From positions 23,457,572-23,521,571 of the forward strand of contig NC_084807.1 of NCBI RefSeq assembly GCF_963583255.1: 64,000 bases of DNA, in the 5' to 3' direction. The position numbers and the translations under genes are program-made. Positions within the stretch are counted from its first letter, which is position 1; every line of letters starts with the position of its first letter. The notes below the pieces were generated by a model, which searched no databases, had not been told where the DNA came from, and saw nothing but the letters and a program-made list of their open reading frames with translations. Of this stretch, positions 11,632-23,760 are shown piece after piece. This stretch comes from Pyrus communis. Taxonomy: Eukaryota; Streptophyta; Magnoliopsida; Rosales; Rosaceae.

Positions 11632-14600
11632 TTAACCACCACCGCTAGAACCTTCAGCAGGAACGGTTTCAGTTGGAAGCATGGTGCCCGTTGCATCAGA
11701 GACTCGCCCTGATTCACCCTGCTTAGTCTCTGACTGCTCTAAAATCGGATCACGGGAAACTTCAGACTGCAAGGATGGAGCAATTTTATTTACATGCAGC
11801 CATGTCAACTCCCACAAGCTATCATCTCCTACGTCACTTTTCTCCACAAGAACTCCCCTTAAAATCATTACGATTAAGGTGTTCTTAAGTAGCTCCGGCA
11901 CTTGGTCCCGTAGCTTCTCACATTTTCTCCCTCCAACTTTCACCTTCATATAATTTTCCATTCGATTGAGAACACCCAGCCATAGTTTGCTGAAGGTTGT
12001 TAACTGCGATAGCTCGGGTAGTAACTCCAGAAAAACTTTGGACAAGAGCTTCAAGGCTAGGATAAGCGTGCCTTCCATGTAGCGGTATTCCTTTGGGGAG
12101 TGTCCCTGTGCAATTTCAAGCAAGTCATCAAGCATTGTGAAGATCACCGTGTCAAAGCACTGTAACCACAGGCCATGTGGAAGAGGAATCCCATCCACTC
12201 CAGTCAAGCACTTCCGTAACATGGACAAAGCATGGTTCCTAACCTCTTCTCTCTGGTCCAAACAAACTTTTCTCAACCCCTGAACAAGCCGCAACCACAT
12301 TCGCCCAATATCCTGAGACATTTTCACAGCTTCTTCCTCATTCATAGATTGGTTAGCGTCAGAGGCCCACCTTGATAAACAATCAACAGAACCTGCCATA
12401 AGATCCAGTGCGCACACAGATCGCTCCACCTCTCCAACACGAGACTCAGCAAACTGCCTTGATGCGTCAACACAGAAAACATAATTGGCAGGAAACAAAT
12501 GAGCTCCTTCAGACATAATGAAGAACAGTGCATCGAACCCAGCCTCTGAAGCTTCTGGGTGCGGAGCAGTAATGGAGAGTAGTGATGTAGTTATGCGCCA
12601 CCCCAATTGTGATCTTATGTGAGAGGCATTTGCTTTCACAAGGCGACCAACTTCCTGCGTAATTTGCTCACAGTATGCATCCGCAACCCGAGCATCAAGC
12701 TTCAAAACAAGTTGCAATGATCGCAAAAGATCATCAGCAAGGTCCTCCTTATAGGGAAGCAGCCGCTGGCAAATCCGAAGAAGTCCAAAAACAGCCTTCT
12801 CTACCAGGGCACAAGGCATCACGGTAGACTGAACAATGTTCGATATGTGCTCGTACACAATCTGCCAAAGAAGCATAATCCTATCCCTGTTATTTAGGGT
12901 AACAGCTATCAGCAACTCCAAACAGAAAACTGCAGTATCTTCATCCTCAGGTGAGCTGCTCCCTTTCTGGGGTCGTCCTCCAGCCCAGATGAGTGCCCGT
13001 GCAAGCTGTAACAGGGATTTAGCCTGCAGAAACTTGCTCTCCGAAAATATGCTATCAATGTGGCACTTTTGAATTGTTTGAAGGGTGCGCTGATGAACCA
13101 CAAGTTCTTCTTCAGTAGGCTGTGATCTCGGCTCCTCAGTGTCAAGAGATAATAGCTGAGTAAACCGGCCCATCAATCCAGAGGATTTCCTAGGAGTACT
13201 CAGAGGGGGCATAGGAACGGATGACAGAGAATTGGTTATGGCCTTGCCATGACCTGTGTCAGCAGAAAACTCAGAATCACCAGCTGCTTCACTGGCCACA
13301 AAAGCCGACAGAAGACCAAGTTTGTGTAATCTTAAGATACAGTCAAGAACACCTCTCCAGCCTGTGCGAATGTGATCACCATATGTATTGGCAATCGTGA
13401 AAACTGTCACTGTTGACATTCTAGCTTTTGGGTCATCACCAAAGGCTAAAACAGGTTCCTCATAAGATGACGAGTTTAAAAGGGTTGTAAACTTACAAAG
13501 AGACACAACCAGATCGTCGAGCACATCTTCAAAATGATAGCATGCTGCAATCTTTGCAACAGATAAAAATCCATCAATGCATTTTTGGTAAATCTCTTCA
13601 TGTTCTGCATGATCAAATACCACAGAAATGGCAGCAATTGTGGGGCCTGACATTATAGCAAACATATCCTGGTCAAGGTAGGCTCTGGTATCGGATTCAA
13701 TGAATGGAGCATTCTTCTTAGATTTGTGTATTAAATCAATCCAACGGCTTGGGTTCATTTCAGGATAACCAGCACCTTGTTCTGGAGTTGTGCGGATCTC
13801 ATTCTTGCATATTGAGTGGTAAAGCTCTGAAAGGAATTCTCGAGGTAAATCATCACCTCCATTGATGTGTCGATTATTCCGAATGAAATCCTCCTCTGTC
13901 ATCTTCTTCTTCACCTGAACATTGTGCTGGTCCGTGTTGAGCAATATAATTGAATATGATAACACGAGAGCAGAATCCTTGTTAGCCAGAATTTGTGGTG
14001 ATTGCTCATAATATCTCTCTGAGAATGCTTCAAGCACCCTTTGTATTTTTTGTGATTCTCCAGGCAATCGAAATGTCTCCAGAAACAGTCGCAGTGCAGT
14101 ATCCAAATGCATGTCTTGGAAATCAAAGGTACCAGCAAATTTATTAAGAACCTGAATACAAAACTCATCATGGTTTCCCAGGAAATCCCCAACAAGATTC
14201 TTGTCCAACCCAGCAGTGTACCTGAAAAAACAGGCCACACTTTCAGGATCAAGTTTGTCAGGCAAGAGATGGGTTCCTTGGAGGAACTCCAGCCCTTTCT
14301 TTGGGTCATGGTTAAAATGATCAGCTCCAATCATTAGTCCTCTCTTTATGTGCTTCCTTCGGCGAACAAATGGAACCCAATGAGTCGGATCACTGTAGTT
14401 GTCACATTTCATCAACCAGAATGGAGTATACTCATCAAGATTCATAGGGGGAGCTTGAACAGCACTAACTGAGCCATTCCCTGCCCTCTCTGCCATTCCC
14501 TGAATAATAGCAATAAGACCATCCAAAGCAAGAATGTGAATTGAAGACAAAAGCAAATTAACAGGGAATGCACTCTTTGACAACATTTTAGCAAGCTCTT

Positions 14601-16196
14601 CAAAGACATTATTGCAAGTTATGTCACAATCTAAGTTCGCGTACATCTCCACCATGAAAGTTTTCTGTCGGCAGAAGTCCACAACAGACTCCATGGCAAC
14701 CTCCTGCTGCTGATAAGAAGCCCCATACCTGCTTTGCACAAGCCTCAATATCACACATGAAAAGAAAGCCTCAAGCTGTAGCTTAAGTTCAGTGCGGAGA
14801 TGGTGATACAGATTGAGGACAATGCTGCATACCATTGAAAGAATAAGTGGACTTGTTGATAGGCCAAACTGCATCAAATTTTGAAACAATTCATCCTGAA
14901 CCAAACTTAATAACTTGGTGTGATGCCGAATGGAGGACCCGCCTAACTCTATAGCGCAATTAACCAAACCCAGTGCAAAAAGGGGGACATCTTCGTCAAA
15001 AGCTATGGTATTATACCTGGGACCCGTTCCTATATGCTCAACCACATTTAACAATGAACACAGGAAGTCAAATATTTCCACCATGCAGGGAATCCCAAAT
15101 GGCTCAGCCATGAGTTGCACGTCATATTGATCAGCCTCCTTCCTGCTAGAACCACCAGCTGTCTTTTCATCAATCCCAGATTCTACAAGACCTGAGGAAG
15201 CATGCAAAGCAGGATTTGTAGATAATAGATGACTATCAAACTGAGAAATCATGTTATCATTCTCCAATTGTCTACTCCCAGAAGCATGCTCATTATTTTG
15301 CCCTGCAATCTGCACAAGAAAAACACCATAAATTCGTGAATAAGAAAAGTATTTAAGACTGGACATCTGCAGGTCTAACTTCTTGTTTCACTCTCGAGAA
15401 TTAACAGATCACCTCTATGCTAAGACCCAATAATACTTGTCAATTTTGATATTAGAAGTACCTCTCCATTGATGGTATTGCTTCCATTTGGCAATGCATG
15501 TTCAGCATGGTGAACATCTGGAAGGTGTGAGAAAATACATCTAATAATTTCATGAATTGTGTGGCGAGCTATCCGCTGCAACAACTCACCTTTTGTTCCC
15601 GCTTGATGGACAATACGGAAACATGTGTTCACTATAATGCAAACATGCTGATTGGTCAAAATAACAGATGCTTTACTCTTCATGCAAGCTAGAAGAACCT
15701 GCAGTATCTTCATCAATACCACTTCTTCTGATGCAGGATCAGTCACCTCAAATCGGCAGCCAGTGACTGCATCAACTAATAAGTGCATGGCATCTTCAAC
15801 ATTTAAGGAATTTTGATTGATTACATCAAGTGTTAAGATATTGTAAACAGAAGACAAAGCCACACCAGTAATTGGTGCACCAGTTTCATCCGATCTAATC
15901 ACATCCAAAAATGGCCGGAGATACGCAGAAGGATTGATGGAATGCATATGGTGCTTCCATGAAAAGATTTGCCTGCGTAACGCCTTTAAAGATTGGATTA
16001 GAGGGTGTTCCAGTTGATCATCACCAGACACATAGCGTCCTCCCCATCTTACATTCCTCCTCATAACCGCTAATACAGTGCCTATTTCTGAATTAATGAT
16101 GCATGCTAAAGTAGCATGATTAGAATGCGTTGCATCACATTCCCCATGTTCTTCCTCAATTTCCTGGATTCTACTTTGCAGCTTCAGACGCCCCAT
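11632..16196 (-). CDS. GNOM-like: GNOM-type ARF guanine-nucleotide exchange factor, copy 1 (diverged)
   Basis: Large ARF-GEF that loads GTP on ARF1-class GTPases for COPI or endosomal recycling traffic; in plants GNOM drives polar recycling of PIN auxin carriers and GNL1 acts at the Golgi. Two coding exons, 16196-15462 (245 codons) and 15309-11632, are joined by a phase-0 GT-AG intron (GAG|GTACTT ... TTGTGCAG|ATT), giving 1470 residues against 1451 for Arabidopsis GNOM. The DCB domain lies at about 1-240 (MGRLKL start, NVRWGGRY, DPASEEVVLMKILQ). The HUS box (LDCDITCNNVFEEL) follows, then Sec7 from about 565 (FLQGTHLLPDKLDP) with the catalytic glutamate in FRLPGESQ at E663, then the HDS domains. 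At residue 701 the motif reads YSIILLNTD, where GNOM and copy 2 have YSIIM/YSLIM. The frame is open throughout, so it is probably functional. It could be called GNL1-like on that residue, but overall it resembles its neighbour. Confidence 0.95.
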
Positions 16197-16860
16197 CGTT
16201 CAACAGAACCCAGATTCTACCAGTATTTCCCAACTTCTACGACCGAAGCAAAGTAGCATATGGGGTATCGCATACTTTCAAGATCTACCAAGCTTAACAT
16301 ACCCAGTAGAAATCCAACATATCAGCTAACCGGGCAATGAAACTACACAAAAGTTCATAACTATTAGCACCAAATTCGAACAATCACGACCGCCATGGAA
16401 TCATTCAATGACATTATAAATCTTCATAAAACCTTAAAGTATTCGACAATTTCGATTCTAATAATAATATAATCCATATTCCAAAGACTCAAGATTTGAT
16501 TCTAATTAGAAAATTTGAAACTAAACAAATGCTAATCAGCAGCTCCCAAAGAAATGGGAGTGAAAAGGAAAGTGGGGATTCGTAGTGATCTTTAACATTT
16601 CGAATCCCACAGTTTGGGTGCCTCAGATTTGGGTGAGAAAAGGAAATTCAAATTCCGAATTTCATATGGGCACTAACCCGGAAGATTCCCGCCCTTCGAC
16701 GGCAACGGCGATCTCATGCCGGAAGCCTCTGAGTCCGGTTTCGCGGTGGTTGCCGGCTCTAATCGTCAAGTTCGGGTTCGACCCGTTCACCAACCACCTT
16801 GGTACCAGATGTCTTGGTGAACTGTATAACAATGGTTTCCGCTGTTTTGTGCGGGCCATA
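16197..16860 (-). other. Upstream region of GNOM copy 1: remnant of the duplicated 5'-UTR intron
   Basis: The part near 16610-16850 matches the interior of copy 2's leader intron in order (AATTCAAATTCCGAATTT against AATTCAAATTCCAAATTTT; CGGCGATC; AGTTCGGGTTCGACCCG against CTTCGGGTTCGACCG; GGTACCAGAT against GGTAACAGAT). Similarity ends at about 16830-16860. Copy 2's first non-coding exon has no counterpart here. Just before the ATG, copy 1 also lacks about 15 bp that carry the CAG|AG splice acceptor in copy 2. Confidence 0.6.
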
Positions 16861-17109
16861 AAATGGGATCTTCCAATATATTCTCATCAAATGTGGACCG
16901 TCTGATTTCTTTCATTTTTCATGATGCCCATAAAAAAATATCTTTTTTTGTTTAATACAAAGAAAAATTATTGCCCTTCAAGATCAAAAGATATGTAGTA
17001 AAATCATAGAGAATTCGAACGTACAACAAATATTATGGGTCAAATTTGAGACTTCAAAGATATAAAAACGAAAAGTATTACTAAACTGTATATTAATTAG
17101 TATAAGAAT

Positions 17110-17210
17110 TGTTATTGGCATTTCAAAAATCTTATTTGTCACTCCAAACTTTTTATACTTTGAAAGAAAAATATACAATAGTGTATAATGAGATTTTTGA
17201 AGTACGTTAA
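17110..17210. mobile_element. Short MITE, CACTTCAAAAAT family (copy 2)
   Basis: Same inverted ends and interior as the element at 8694-8800 (GTTATTGGCATTTCAAAAAT at the left; GAGATTTTTGAAGTACGTTAA at the right). It lies between the two GNOM genes, close to where their similarity breaks. Confidence 0.65.
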
Positions 17211-18143
17211 TTTTGATTTATTCATAATTATAAACTTGTTATGATACGGCTAAAATTCAACATATCATGTTATTTTGTAAATCAACTTGAGGGCTCAGAA
17301 CGAAAAAGCCAAGCTCAGGTTTGCCTCGTAAAATTTGATTTACGTTAACGGAAAAGAAAGAGAGTTTAAACTCAAAATGCAGTGAGTTAAAAAGGTGACG
17401 TAACCTTGTAGTTTGCTTAGAATGATGGTTTTTACAATAATTATGTCGAAGCAATTTCATCGAATAAATTTCATTCCATATGACTTTTCGGTCTTTTCCC
17501 ACATTGTTGAACCCCTCTGGTTGTGAAAGCGTCAAAAGTTGAATTCAAATGCTGGGGGAAGAGCTGTATTGCCCGTAATCTAATTCCTTCTCTACCCACA
17601 CAAGACTCAATACCGCATCATCAAATACCAACTTTCGCAACCAAACATCTTTCAGACAACCGCATCAGTAGAAGTCAGAACGAACCAACAATTTGCGATG
17701 CACGAAATTGGAATCATCGATGTCAAACATGGCACGATAGATGCCGAGTAAAAATACGAGTCACGTGTGGCAATCGTTGAATTCTGTACATTGATGAACA
17801 AGGCAGTACAGAAACATAGATGGATTCACTAGCTACCTTTAGGCAAAGAGTAACACTGCAACAGAATTATCCGGAGGCAAATGAAGGAAGACGAAGATGA
17901 GTACAAAGAAACGACCAATCCGCCAGGTTTTTCAAACACTAGTATGTATATCAGTTCCCTCTGTAATAATCCACATCTAGCAGCTCTACAAAAAAAACAA
18001 TCAAAGATGTCGTCTGCAAGTTTCTGTAACATAAAAGTTTCGTAACAGGATGCCTCCTACAATAACTAAGTATTCGGGATCACGCGTGCTTATTAACGTG
18101 CACGAACAGGACCAGTTCTAGTTGCAAGCAACTATACAACAGG

Positions 18144-21100
18144 CTAATTTGCAGTGCCAGAAACTTCTGGCGACGCCATTTCAGTTGGAAGTACATTACC
18201 CTTTTCATCCGAAACTAGACCTCCGTTTTCACCCAGCTTAGTCTCGGGCTGCTCTGAACCTTGATTGGGGAAAACCTCAGATTGCAAGGATGGAGCAATG
18301 TTATTGACATGTAGCCATGTCAACTCCCACAAGCTGTCACCTCCTAGAGCGCTCCTTTGCACGAGCACTCCCTTTAAATTCATCACAAGCAAGGTGTTCT
18401 TAAGTAGTTTGGGTACTTGGTCCTGAAGCTTCTCACTTTTTTTCCCTCTAACTTTCACCTTCATATACTTTTCCATTCGACCGAGAACACCCAGCCATAG
18501 TTTGCAGAAGGTTGTTAACTGTGATAGATCAGGAAGCAGCTGTAAGAACACCTTGGACAAGAGCTCCATTGCAAGGATAAGAGTGCCTTCCATGTTGCGG
18601 TAGTCCTTTTGGGAGTGTCCCTGTGCAATTTCAAGCAAGTCGTCAAGCATTGTGAAGATCACCGCATCAAAGCACTGTAGCCAGAGACCGTGTAGAAGAG
18701 GGATCCCATCCACTCCCGTCAAGCACTTCTGCAACAACAACAAAGCATGGTTCCTGACATCTTCTCTCTGGTCCAAACAAACTTTTCTTAGTGCCTGAAC
18801 AAGTCGGAACCACATTTCCCCAATATCCTCAGACATTTTCACCGCTTCCTCCTCGTTCACAGCTTGCTTAGCCTCACAGGCCCACCTTGCTAAACAATCA
18901 ACAGAACCTGCCATAAGATCAAGTGCGCGCACAGATCGTTCTGCCTGCCCAACGCGAGATTCTGCAAACTGCCTTGAAGCATCAACACACAGAACATAGT
19001 TGGCCGGCAACAAGTGGGTTCCTTCTGACATAATGAAGAACAGTGCGTTAAACCCAGCCTCAAAAGCATCAGGGTGCCGGGCTGTGATAGAGAGTAAGGA
19101 TGTAATTGTGCGCCACCCACCATGGGATCTGATGTGAGAGGCATTTGCTTTCACAAGGCGACTGACTTCCTGTGTAATTTGCTCACAGTAAGCATCAGCA
19201 ACCCGAGCATCAAGCTTCAAGACAAGCTGCAGGGATTTCAAGAGATCATCAGCAAGGTTCTCTTTATAGGGAAGCAGCCGCTGGCAAATCCGAAGAAGTC
19301 CAAAAACAGCCTTCTCTACCAGAGCACAAGGCATCACAGTTGACTGAACAATGTTCGATATGTGCTCATACACTCCCTGCCAAAGAAGATCAATCCTATC
19401 CCTATTATTTAGGGTAATAGCAATCAGCAACTCCAAACAGAAAACTGCAGTATCCTCGTCCTCAGGAGAGCTGTTCCCTTTCTGGGGTCGTCCTGCAGCC
19501 CAAATCAGTGCACGTGCAAGCTGTAGGAGGGATTCAGCCTGCAGAAACTTGCTCTCAGTAAATATGCTGTCAATATGACACTTTTGAATTGTCTGAACGG
19601 TGCGTTGATGAGCAGCAAGTTGTTGTTCAGTAGGCTGCGATCTCGGCTCCTCTGTCTCAAGAGATAAGAGCTGACTAAACCGACCCATCAATCCAGAGGA
19701 TCTCCTAGGAGTGCCTATGGAAGGTACATGAACAGATGAAAGAGAATTTGATACAGGCTTCCCAGGCCCTGTGTCAGCAGAAAACTCCGACTCATCGGCT
19801 GCATCACTGGCCACACGAGCTGGAAGAAGACCAAGCTTGTGTAATCTTAAGATGCAGTCCAGAATATTTCTCCAACCTGTGCGGATGTAATCACCATACC
19901 TATTGGCAATTGTGAATAGAGTCACAGTTGCCATTCTTGCTTTTGTGTCATCACCAAAGGCTAACACAGGCTCCTCAACAGATGATGGGTGTAAAAGGGT
20001 GGTAAACTTACAGAGTGATACAACCAGATCATCCAGAACATCTTCAAGATGATGGCATGCCGAAATCTTTGCAACGGCTAAAAATCCATCGATGCAAGTT
20101 TGGTAAATCTCTTCATGTTCTGCGTGATCAAATACCACAGAGATAGCAGCAATGGTAGGGCCAGACATTATAGCAAACATATCGTGGTCTAGGTAGGCTC
20201 TGGAATCAGACATGATAAATGGAGCACTCTTCTTAGATTTGTGCATTAAATCAATCCACCGGCTTGGGGTCATTTCAGGATAACCAGCACCTTGTTCTGG
20301 AGTTGTTCGGATCTCATTCTTGCATATTGAGTGGTAAAGCTCTGTCAGGAATTCTCGAGGAAGATCACTGCCTCCATTGATGTGCCGATTATTCCGAATG
20401 AAATCCTCCTCCGTCATTTTCTTCTTTACCTGAACATTGTGTTGATCTGTATTGAGCATTATGAGTGAATATGACAGCAAAAGCGCAGCATCCTTGTTAG
20501 CTAGAATTAGTGGTGATTGCTCATAATATCTCTCTGAGAATGCTTCAAGCACCCTCTGTATCTTTTGTGATTCTCCAGGCAATCGAAATGTCTCCAAAAA
20601 CAGTCGGAGTGCAGTATCCAAGTTCATATCTGCGAAATCAAAGGTACCTGCAAATTTATGAAGAACCTGAACGCAAAACTCGTCATGATTTCCCAAGAAA
20701 TCCCCAACTAGATTCTTGTCCAACCCCGCAGTATACCTGAAAAAGCAGGCCACGCTTTGTGGATCAAGTTTGTCGGGCAACAGATATGTTCCTTGGAGGA
20801 ACTCCAGTCCTTTCTTTGGGTCACGGTTAAAATGATCAGCTCCAATCATTAACCTTCTCTTTATGTACTTCCTCCGGCGAACAAATGGAACCCAATTACT
20901 AGGATCACTGTAGTTGTCACACTTCACCATCCAGAACGGAGTATACTCTTCCAGATTCACTGGTGTATGTGCAGAAACAGATCCATTCCCCACTCTCTCG
21001 GCCATTCCTTGAATAACAGCAATAAGGCCATCCAAAGCAAGAATGTGAATTGAAGACAAGGGGCAATTGACAGGGAATGCACTCTTTGACAACAGATTAG

Positions 21101-22698
21101 CAAGTTCTTCAAAGACATTGCTGCATGTTATGTCACAATCTAAGTTAGCATACATCTCCACCATGAAATTTTTCTGCCTGCAGAAGTCAACAAGAGCCTC
21201 CATAGCAACCTCCTGCTGCTGATAAGAAGCTCCATATCTACTTTGTGCAAGCCTCAATATCACACAAGAAAAGAAAGCCTCAAGCTGTAGTTTAAGTTCA
21301 GCTCGCAAATGGTGGTACAAATTAAGAACAATGCTGCACACCATTGAAAGAATAAGTGGACTCGTTGACAAACCAAACTGCATAAGATTTCGAAACAATT
21401 CATCCTGAACTAAACTCAATAACTTGGGATGATTCTGAATGTGGGATCCACCCAACTCTAAAGCTGAATTAATCAAAACCAAGGCAAAAAGAGGCACATC
21501 TTCATCAAATGCTATGGTATTAGATCTAGGTCCCATTCCCATATGCTCAGAAACATTTAACAAAGAGCACAGAAAGTGCAATATTTCCACCATGCAGGGT
21601 ACCCCATATGGCTCAGTCATGAGATGCAAATCATATTGAACAGCCTCCTTCCCAGTAGAAACCGCGAGTGCATTTTCATCAATCCCAGGTGCTACCAGGC
21701 CAGAAGGAGCGTTTGATGCAGGACTTGTGGATAATGGCTGACTATCATACCCAGAACTCACATTGCCATTCTCCAATTGTCTACTCCCAAAAGCATACTC
21801 GTTATTTAGGCCGGCAATCTGCACAAGAAAAAACAACCACAGATTCACAAAGAAGTTCTAAACATTGGACACCTGCGCATCAATTAATAAGTTTACACTG
21901 TATAATCAACAGAACACATCTAGGCTAAGACCTAATGCGTGCAAACTTTTTTAGTCGCAGTACCTCTTGTTTTCTAGTAGTGCTTCCATTTGACAGTGCA
22001 TGTTCAGTGTCGTGAACATCAGGAAGGTGTGAGAAAATACATCTAACAAGTTCATGCATTGTGTGGCGAGCTATCCGTTGCAACAACTCGCCTTTTGTTC
22101 CTGCTTGATGAACTATACGGAAACATGTATTCACTATAGTGCAAACGTGCTGGTTACTCAACATAACAGATGCTTTACTCTTCATGCAAGCCAGAAGAAC
22201 CTGTAATATCTTCATCAATACCACTTCCTCTGATGCAGGATCGGTGACCTCAAATCGGCAACTAGTGATGGCATCAACTAACAAGTTCATGGCATCTTCA
22301 ACATTTAAGGAATTTTGATCAATCACATCAAGTGTTAAGATATTATAAACAGATGACAAAGCGACACCAGTGATTGGTGCACCAGTTTCATCCGATCTAA
22401 TCACATCCAAAAATGGTTGGAGATACACTACAGGATTAATGGTATGCCACTGATGCTGCCATGAAAAAATTTGCTTGCGCAATGCCTTTAAAGACTGTAC
22501 TAAAGAGTGTTCCAGCTGATCATCACCGGATATATAGCGCCCACCCCATCTTACATTCCTCCTCATAACCGCTAATACAGAACCTATTTCTGAATTGATG
22601 ATGCATGCCAATGTAGCTTTATTTGAATTCATTGCCTCAAAGTCCTCGGATTCTTCTTCAATTGCCTTGATGCCAGTTTGCAGCTTTAGACGCCCCAT
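18144..22698 (-). CDS. GN: GNOM-type ARF guanine-nucleotide exchange factor, copy 2 (canonical)
   Basis: Same role and architecture as copy 1 but closer to Arabidopsis GNOM throughout. Exons are 22698-21964 (245 codons) and 21818-18144, with a phase-0 intron (GAG|GTACTG ... TTGTGCAG|ATT), giving 1469 residues. The start MGRLKLQTGIKAIEEE is close to GNOM's N-terminus. The DCB dimerisation domain occupies about 1-240 and the HUS box reads LDCDITCSNVFEEL. The Sec7 domain has the catalytic glutamate in FRLPGESQ (E661) and YSLIMLNTD with Met699, the residue associated with brefeldin A sensitivity in GNOM. RRSSGLMGRFSQLLSLETEEPRS in the HDS linker matches the family. No lesion was seen. As the canonical copy it is expected to provide the endosomal recycling function; the tandem neighbour at 11632-16196 is its duplicate. 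Confidence 0.96.
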
Positions 22699-23760
22699 CT
22701 CTGAACAATATTCTTTTGAATAGAACCAAAGTTCTAGCTGTATTTACCACCTTCTATATAGAGAAGGCAAAGAAGCATAGGCAACACATACCTAGTTGAA
22801 ATTCAACATATCAAGTAAGCTAACTTAAGTACAACAATTAATCAACAAGCGTAAATCAAAATGATCGTAATCATATCATATGCAGACATTTAAACTTCCA
22901 TAACCACTACCACTGATTTTCAACAGCCATGACTGGCCGGCACCCACCCTCACTGCCACTGTAACCAATATCACAACCATAACTTCCGGTCTCGGTCTAT
23001 AATTTAAATGTCTCGCTCTATAATTCATATGTCTTTAAATGTACACATACCATTTAAACACACTATAAACAACATTTAAAACCTACACTGCCTTCACTAA
23101 TAAAAACATAGTCAGGTGGTATGCATCATACTTAAACTCCAACTATCAGTTGAATAAAACTAAAATTTCAAGCAACGGAAAATTACTCGTAAATTTCCAT
23201 TAGAAAAAGTAAAGATTTGAATCTAAACAGATAACTTAAAACCTAAAACAAACACTAAGCAGCTCCTCCCCCCCCCCCCCCCCTTCCGACATTGGCCCTT
23301 CCAATGCTGAATCCCAAATTCGGACGCCAAATGTGCTCCAAAACATCAGATTTAGCAGAGACTGAAAATTCAAATTCCAAATTTTCGTTTGGCTACTTAC
23401 CAAACAGTCCTGCTTTCCACCTCGCCGGCGATCCCGAGCTTGACGCCTCCCAAATCCGGTTCCTTCCTCTCCCCCACCGGTTCGGGCACAACTGCAAGCT
23501 TCGGGTTCGACCGCTCCGCTTCTCTGGTAACAGATCCGGCGCGATCCATTAAAATCAGGAAAATAAAAAACGCAAAAAAAATAAAAATTCGGAATGCGAA
23601 GGAGACTTCATGCGAGTGAAGTTGCGTGAGAGAGAAGAATTTACCTTGGTTGGAAAAATGGAAAAGCGAGGTCGAATCCCTAGAGTCCGGCCAAGGATCT
23701 AGAGGACGAAGAAAAGAAAAGTAAACGAGGAAAAGAAGAAGAATTCCACCGTGTTTTATT
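22699..23760 (-). promoter_or_regulatory. 5'-UTR intron and leader exon of GNOM copy 2
   Basis: On the minus strand a pyrimidine-rich leader (about 23760-23645) ends at CCAACCAAG|GTAAAT, a strong donor. An acceptor TTGTTCAG|AG lies two bases before the ATG at 22698, which would remove about 944 bp (23644-22701). The intron contains a 16 bp C homopolymer at 23268-23283. The start of transcription is probably a little right of 23700; this is read from the sequence only. Confidence 0.6.
23268..23283. repeat. C16 homopolymer
   Basis: Uninterrupted run of 16 C on the plus strand inside the predicted 5'-UTR intron of GNOM copy 2. The matching place in copy 1 lacks it. Confidence 0.9.
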
